Part shown: positions 4,822-6,492 of the stretch, one piece after another | How positions within the stretch are numbered: position 1 is the first letter of the stretch | How the letters are laid out: the number at the start of each line of letters is the position of its first letter | From: JBKPNX01 sp046732855 | GTDB lineage: Bacteria; Pseudomonadota; Alphaproteobacteria; Geminicoccales; Geminicoccaceae | Direction: 5' to 3' | Length of the DNA stretch: 6,492 nucleotides | NCBI GenBank assembly: GCA_046732855.1 | Contig: JBKPNX010000193.1 | Location: forward strand, 1 to 6,492 | Translations under genes and position numbers: made by a program | The notes under the pieces: generated by a model | What the model was told of the DNA's origin: nothing | The model's input: the letters and a program-made list of their open reading frames with translations, nothing else | Databases searched by the model: none

Positions 4822-5796
4822 ATGAAAGCCGTTCTCTGCCAGCGCTTCGGCACTCCCGACGACCTCGTGCTCGCGGACATCCCCGACCCCGCTCCCGGGC
4901 CGGGCGAGGTCGTGGCCAAAGTGGCGGCGGTCGGCTTGAACTTCTTCGACACGCTCATCATTGCCGGCAAGTACCAGACCAAGCCGCCGTTTCCGTTCTC
5001 GCCGGGCGGCGAGTTCGCGGGCGTGGTCGAAAGCGTCGGCGCCGGTGTCACCGCGTTCAAGCCCGGCGATCGCGTCATGGGCTACACCAATTTCAATGCC
5101 GCGCGCGAACGCACGACGGTGGCCGCCGACAATATTGTCAAGCTGCCTGCCGACCTCGACTTCGATCGCGCCGCGGCGCTGACCATCACCTACGGCACCG
5201 CCTATCACGCGCTCAAATACCGCGCCTTGATGCGGCCGCGGGAGACGTTAGCCGTGCTCGGCGCCTCGGGCGGAGTCGGGCTCGCGGCCGTCGAGGTCGG
5301 CAACCGCATGGGCGCACACGTGATCGCCTGTGCCTCGACCGACGACAAGCTCGCGTTTGCCCGCGCGCATGGCGCGCACGAGGTGGTGAACTACGAACGG
5401 GAGGATTTGCGGGCCGCGCTCAAGCGCCTCGGCGGCGAGCACGGCATCGACGTCGTGTTCGATCCCGTCGGCGGACGCTACAGCGAGCCGGCGTTGCGCT
5501 CGCTCGCCTGGGAGGGCCGGCACCTCGTCGTCGGCTTTGCCGCCGGGGAGATTCCGAAACTGCCGCTCAATCTCGTGCTGCTCAAAGGCTGCGCCGTGCT
5601 CGGCGTGTTTTGGGGAGCGTGGGTTCGCCAAGAGAAGGAGGAGTATAAGGTCGCCATCGAAACGCTCGCCCGATGGTGCGCCGAAGGCAAGCTGTCGTGC
5701 CACGTCCAGAAAGTCTATCCGCTTGCCGAGACGCCGGCGGCGCTCAAGGCGCTCGCGAACCGCGAGGTGATGGGCAAGCTGGTAGTGCGGGTGTGA
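4822..5796 (+). CDS. NADPH:quinone oxidoreductase family protein (zinc-independent MDR)
   Basis: The 324-residue product is a medium-chain dehydrogenase/reductase of the quinone-oxidoreductase group, which uses NAD(P)H to reduce quinones, enones or enoyl thioesters in the cytoplasm. The N-terminal GroES-like domain carries GLNFFDTLIIAGKYQ (38-52) and SPGGEFAGVVESVGAGV (60-76). The nucleotide-binding fold has GASGGVG (147-153). ASTDDK (171-176) follows the second strand, where the coenzyme 2'-phosphate is read. VVFDPVGG (211-218) is typical of the group. The zinc-ligand pattern of alcohol dehydrogenases is absent. Length equals the family norm when translation starts at ATG 4822, which begins directly at MKAVLCQRFG; an upstream ATG at 4708 would add 38 unrelated residues. 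The ribosome binding site is weak. Substrate is not predictable. It diverges from the IalB gene and converges on the DUF1232 gene. Confidence 0.93.
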   Translation: MKAVLCQRFGTPDDLVLADIPDPAPGPGEVVAKVAAVGLNFFDTLIIAGKYQTKPPFPFSPGGEFAGVVESVGAGVTAFKPGDRVMGYTNFNAARERTTVAADNIVKLPADLDFDRAAALTITYGTAYHALKYRALMRPRETLAVLGASGGVGLAAVEVGNRMGAHVIACASTDDKLAFARAHGAHEVVNYEREDLRAALKRLGGEHGIDVVFDPVGGRYSEPALRSLAWEGRHLVVGFAAGEIPKLPLNLVLLKGCAVLGVFWGAWVRQEKEEYKVAIETLARWCAEGKLSCHVQKVYPLAETPAALKALANREVMGKLVVRV

Positions 5797-5810
5797 CGCC
5801 GGCGCAGACT

Positions 5811-5931
5811 CGATCTGCTCCCTCTCCCGTAGGGAGAGGGGTGGGGTGAGGGGTTAAAGTCTCTCGACAGTTCTGTAACCCCCTCACCCCAACCCTCTCC
5901 CCAAATGGGGAGAGGGAGCACACCGAGATCG
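5811..5931. repeat. Large palindromic intergenic repeat, likely bidirectional terminator
   Basis: Left arm 5817-5856 and right arm 5876-5919 are near-perfect inverted copies, running from GCTCCCTCTCCC to GGTGAGGGGTTA and back, around a loop of about 19 bases (5857-5875). CGATCT (5811-5816) and AGATCG (5926-5931) extend the pairing after a 6-base bulge. Each arm can also fold alone (CCCTCTCCC-GTA-GGGAGAGGG on the left, CTCTCCCC-AAAT-GGGGAGAG on the right). Elements with these CTCTCCC/GGTGAGGG arms are, from memory, very common between genes in Bradyrhizobium-like and other proteobacterial genomes. It lies between two convergent genes, so it probably ends transcription from both sides. It has no T-run and no gene, so a REP- or MITE-like element is the best description. 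Confidence 0.82.
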
Positions 5932-5951
5932 CTGCGCGACCTCCGCAGTCG

Positions 5952-6338
5952 CTATGATCGCTCTTTCTTTATCCGCGCCAGTGCAGCGCGCGCCGCATCG
6001 CGATGCTCCGGGCGCATGTGCGCTCCGACCATGCGCAGCGCCGTCAGCAGCACCGCGGCGTCGTCGGTGAAGCCGAGGAGCGGAAACACGTCCGGCAGCG
6101 CGTCAAAGGGCAGTACGAAATAGGCGAGCGCGCCGACGAGCGAGACTTTCACCGGCATTGGCGTCGCGTGATCGAACGCGCAGTAATAGGCGGCCAGCAG
6201 ATCCTCGGCGAAGGGTAACCCCGCGGCAACCCGCCGCGCCTTGTGCCAGAACTCGCGCCGCAAGCGTTCCCTCTCGCGCGCGTCGCGCGCGTCGAATCCG
6301 TCTTGCCCCCACCATGCGGCGTGTCCGAACCGCATCAT
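5952..6338 (-). CDS. DUF1232 (YkvA-type) small membrane protein
   Basis: The product is 128 residues. A charged N-terminal part (about 15-40, many Arg and Glu) is followed by the DUF1232 core, VSLVGALAYFVLPFDALPDV then FPLLGFTDDAAVLLTAL (65-101). Its signature is the pair of Asp/Pro turns (P77-x-D79, then LPD at 81-83) and the TDD at 91-93. The family is widespread and of unknown role; the hydrophobic core probably inserts in or associates with the inner membrane. The gene overlaps the preceding dehydratase gene: the first ATG (6338) shares ATGA with its TGA stop, and a second ATG follows directly at 6335. GAGGT just upstream in the dehydratase gene sits three bases before the first ATG and six before the second, so either could be used, the second being better spaced. 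Translational coupling is likely. The stop lies 20 bp from the palindromic repeat. Confidence 0.93.
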   Translation of the reverse strand: MMRFGHAAWWGQDGFDARDARERERLRREFWHKARRVAAGLPFAEDLLAAYYCAFDHATPMPVKVSLVGALAYFVLPFDALPDVFPLLGFTDDAAVLLTALRMVGAHMRPEHRDAARAALARIKKERS

Positions 6339-6492
6339 GCGACCTCGGAGGCCTTGGCCAGGCGATCCATGGCCTGTGCGAGCTTGATGTCACGCTCGGT
6401 CACGCCGCCGGCATCATGCGTTGCGAGCGTCACCTCGACTTTGTTGTAGACGTTGAACCATTCCGGATGGTGATCGAGCTTCTCCGCGATCA
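6335..6492 (-). CDS. phhB: Pterin-4a-carbinolamine dehydratase (4a-hydroxytetrahydrobiopterin dehydratase), 5' end outside window
   Basis: The C-terminal 51 residues are seen, running off the right edge. The enzyme dehydrates 4a-hydroxy-tetrahydropterin to quinonoid dihydropterin, recycling the cofactor of aromatic amino acid hydroxylases; many bacteria without such hydroxylases also carry it. The signature is intact: EKLDHHPEWFNVYNKVEVTL, then THDAGGVTERDIKLA. It contains the two adjacent histidines and the later THD histidine that form the active site in this family, and the Thr-x2-Asp turn before the last helix. The gene overlaps the DUF1232 gene by four bases (ATGA), so the two are co-transcribed. 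No phenylalanine hydroxylase gene is visible, so the physiological partner is unknown. The symbol follows the family; phhB versus pcbD naming varies. Confidence 0.93.
   Translation of the reverse strand, partial: IAEKLDHHPEWFNVYNKVEVTLATHDAGGVTERDIKLAQAMDRLAKASEVA

Noticed and set aside
4609..5208. Minus-strand open frame of 199 codons overlapping the oxidoreductase gene
   Set aside because: Antisense to the conserved oxidoreductase N-terminal domain; composition is that of a shadow frame.
6277..6294. Short tandem GCGCGCGTC repeat in the DUF1232 gene
   Set aside because: Explained by coding for Asp-Ala-Arg repeats with GC-rich codons; only two units.

Overview
The window looks like ordinary chromosomal DNA of an alphaproteobacterium, most likely Hyphomicrobiales (Rhizobiales), in or near the Bradyrhizobium/Rhodopseudomonas/Pseudolabrys group. 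The grounds are high GC, strong G/C preference at third codon positions, an IalB-family protein next to a quinone oxidoreductase and RlmN, and small lineage-type hypothetical proteins. This placement comes from recognising the proteins; no search was run. I see no tRNA, rRNA, CRISPR array, integrase, transposase or phage gene.

Layout. Positions 1-4612 carry seven genes, all on the minus strand. In order of transcription they are an IalB-family secreted protein (4612-3950), a 64-residue helical protein of unknown function (3850-3656), a DUF72/YecE-type protein (3493-2702), the rRNA/tRNA methyltransferase RlmN (2614-1337), a four-helix membrane protein one base after rlmN (1335-838), a very small lipoprotein (777-601), and a PAP2-superfamily phosphatase cut by the left edge (487-1). 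Positions 4613-4821 are a 209-bp divergent promoter region. The plus-strand gene at 4822-5796 encodes a zinc-free NADPH:quinone oxidoreductase-type enzyme. On the right, two overlapping minus-strand genes, a pterin-4a-carbinolamine dehydratase cut by the right edge and a DUF1232 membrane protein, converge on the oxidoreductase. A palindromic repeat of about 120 bp lies between the convergent genes and probably serves as a terminator.

How the genes work together. The rlmN/membrane-protein pair and the dehydratase/DUF1232 pair are each spaced for translational coupling. IalB, the lipoprotein, the membrane protein and the phosphatase all point to the cell envelope; RlmN modifies the translation machinery. 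I find no evidence for a single dedicated system. The items most worth a second look are modest: an exact 21-bp repeat about 4 kb apart, a PAP2 motif with substituted residues, the uncharacterised small proteins, and the palindromic repeat.

No stretch longer than 300 bases lacks a gene. The gaps are 488-600, 778-837, 2615-2701, 3494-3655, 3851-3949, 4613-4821 and 5797-5951. Gaps 2615-2701, 3494-3655 and 3851-3949 show no convincing terminator or promoter, only (in the last two) the ribosome binding sites listed.
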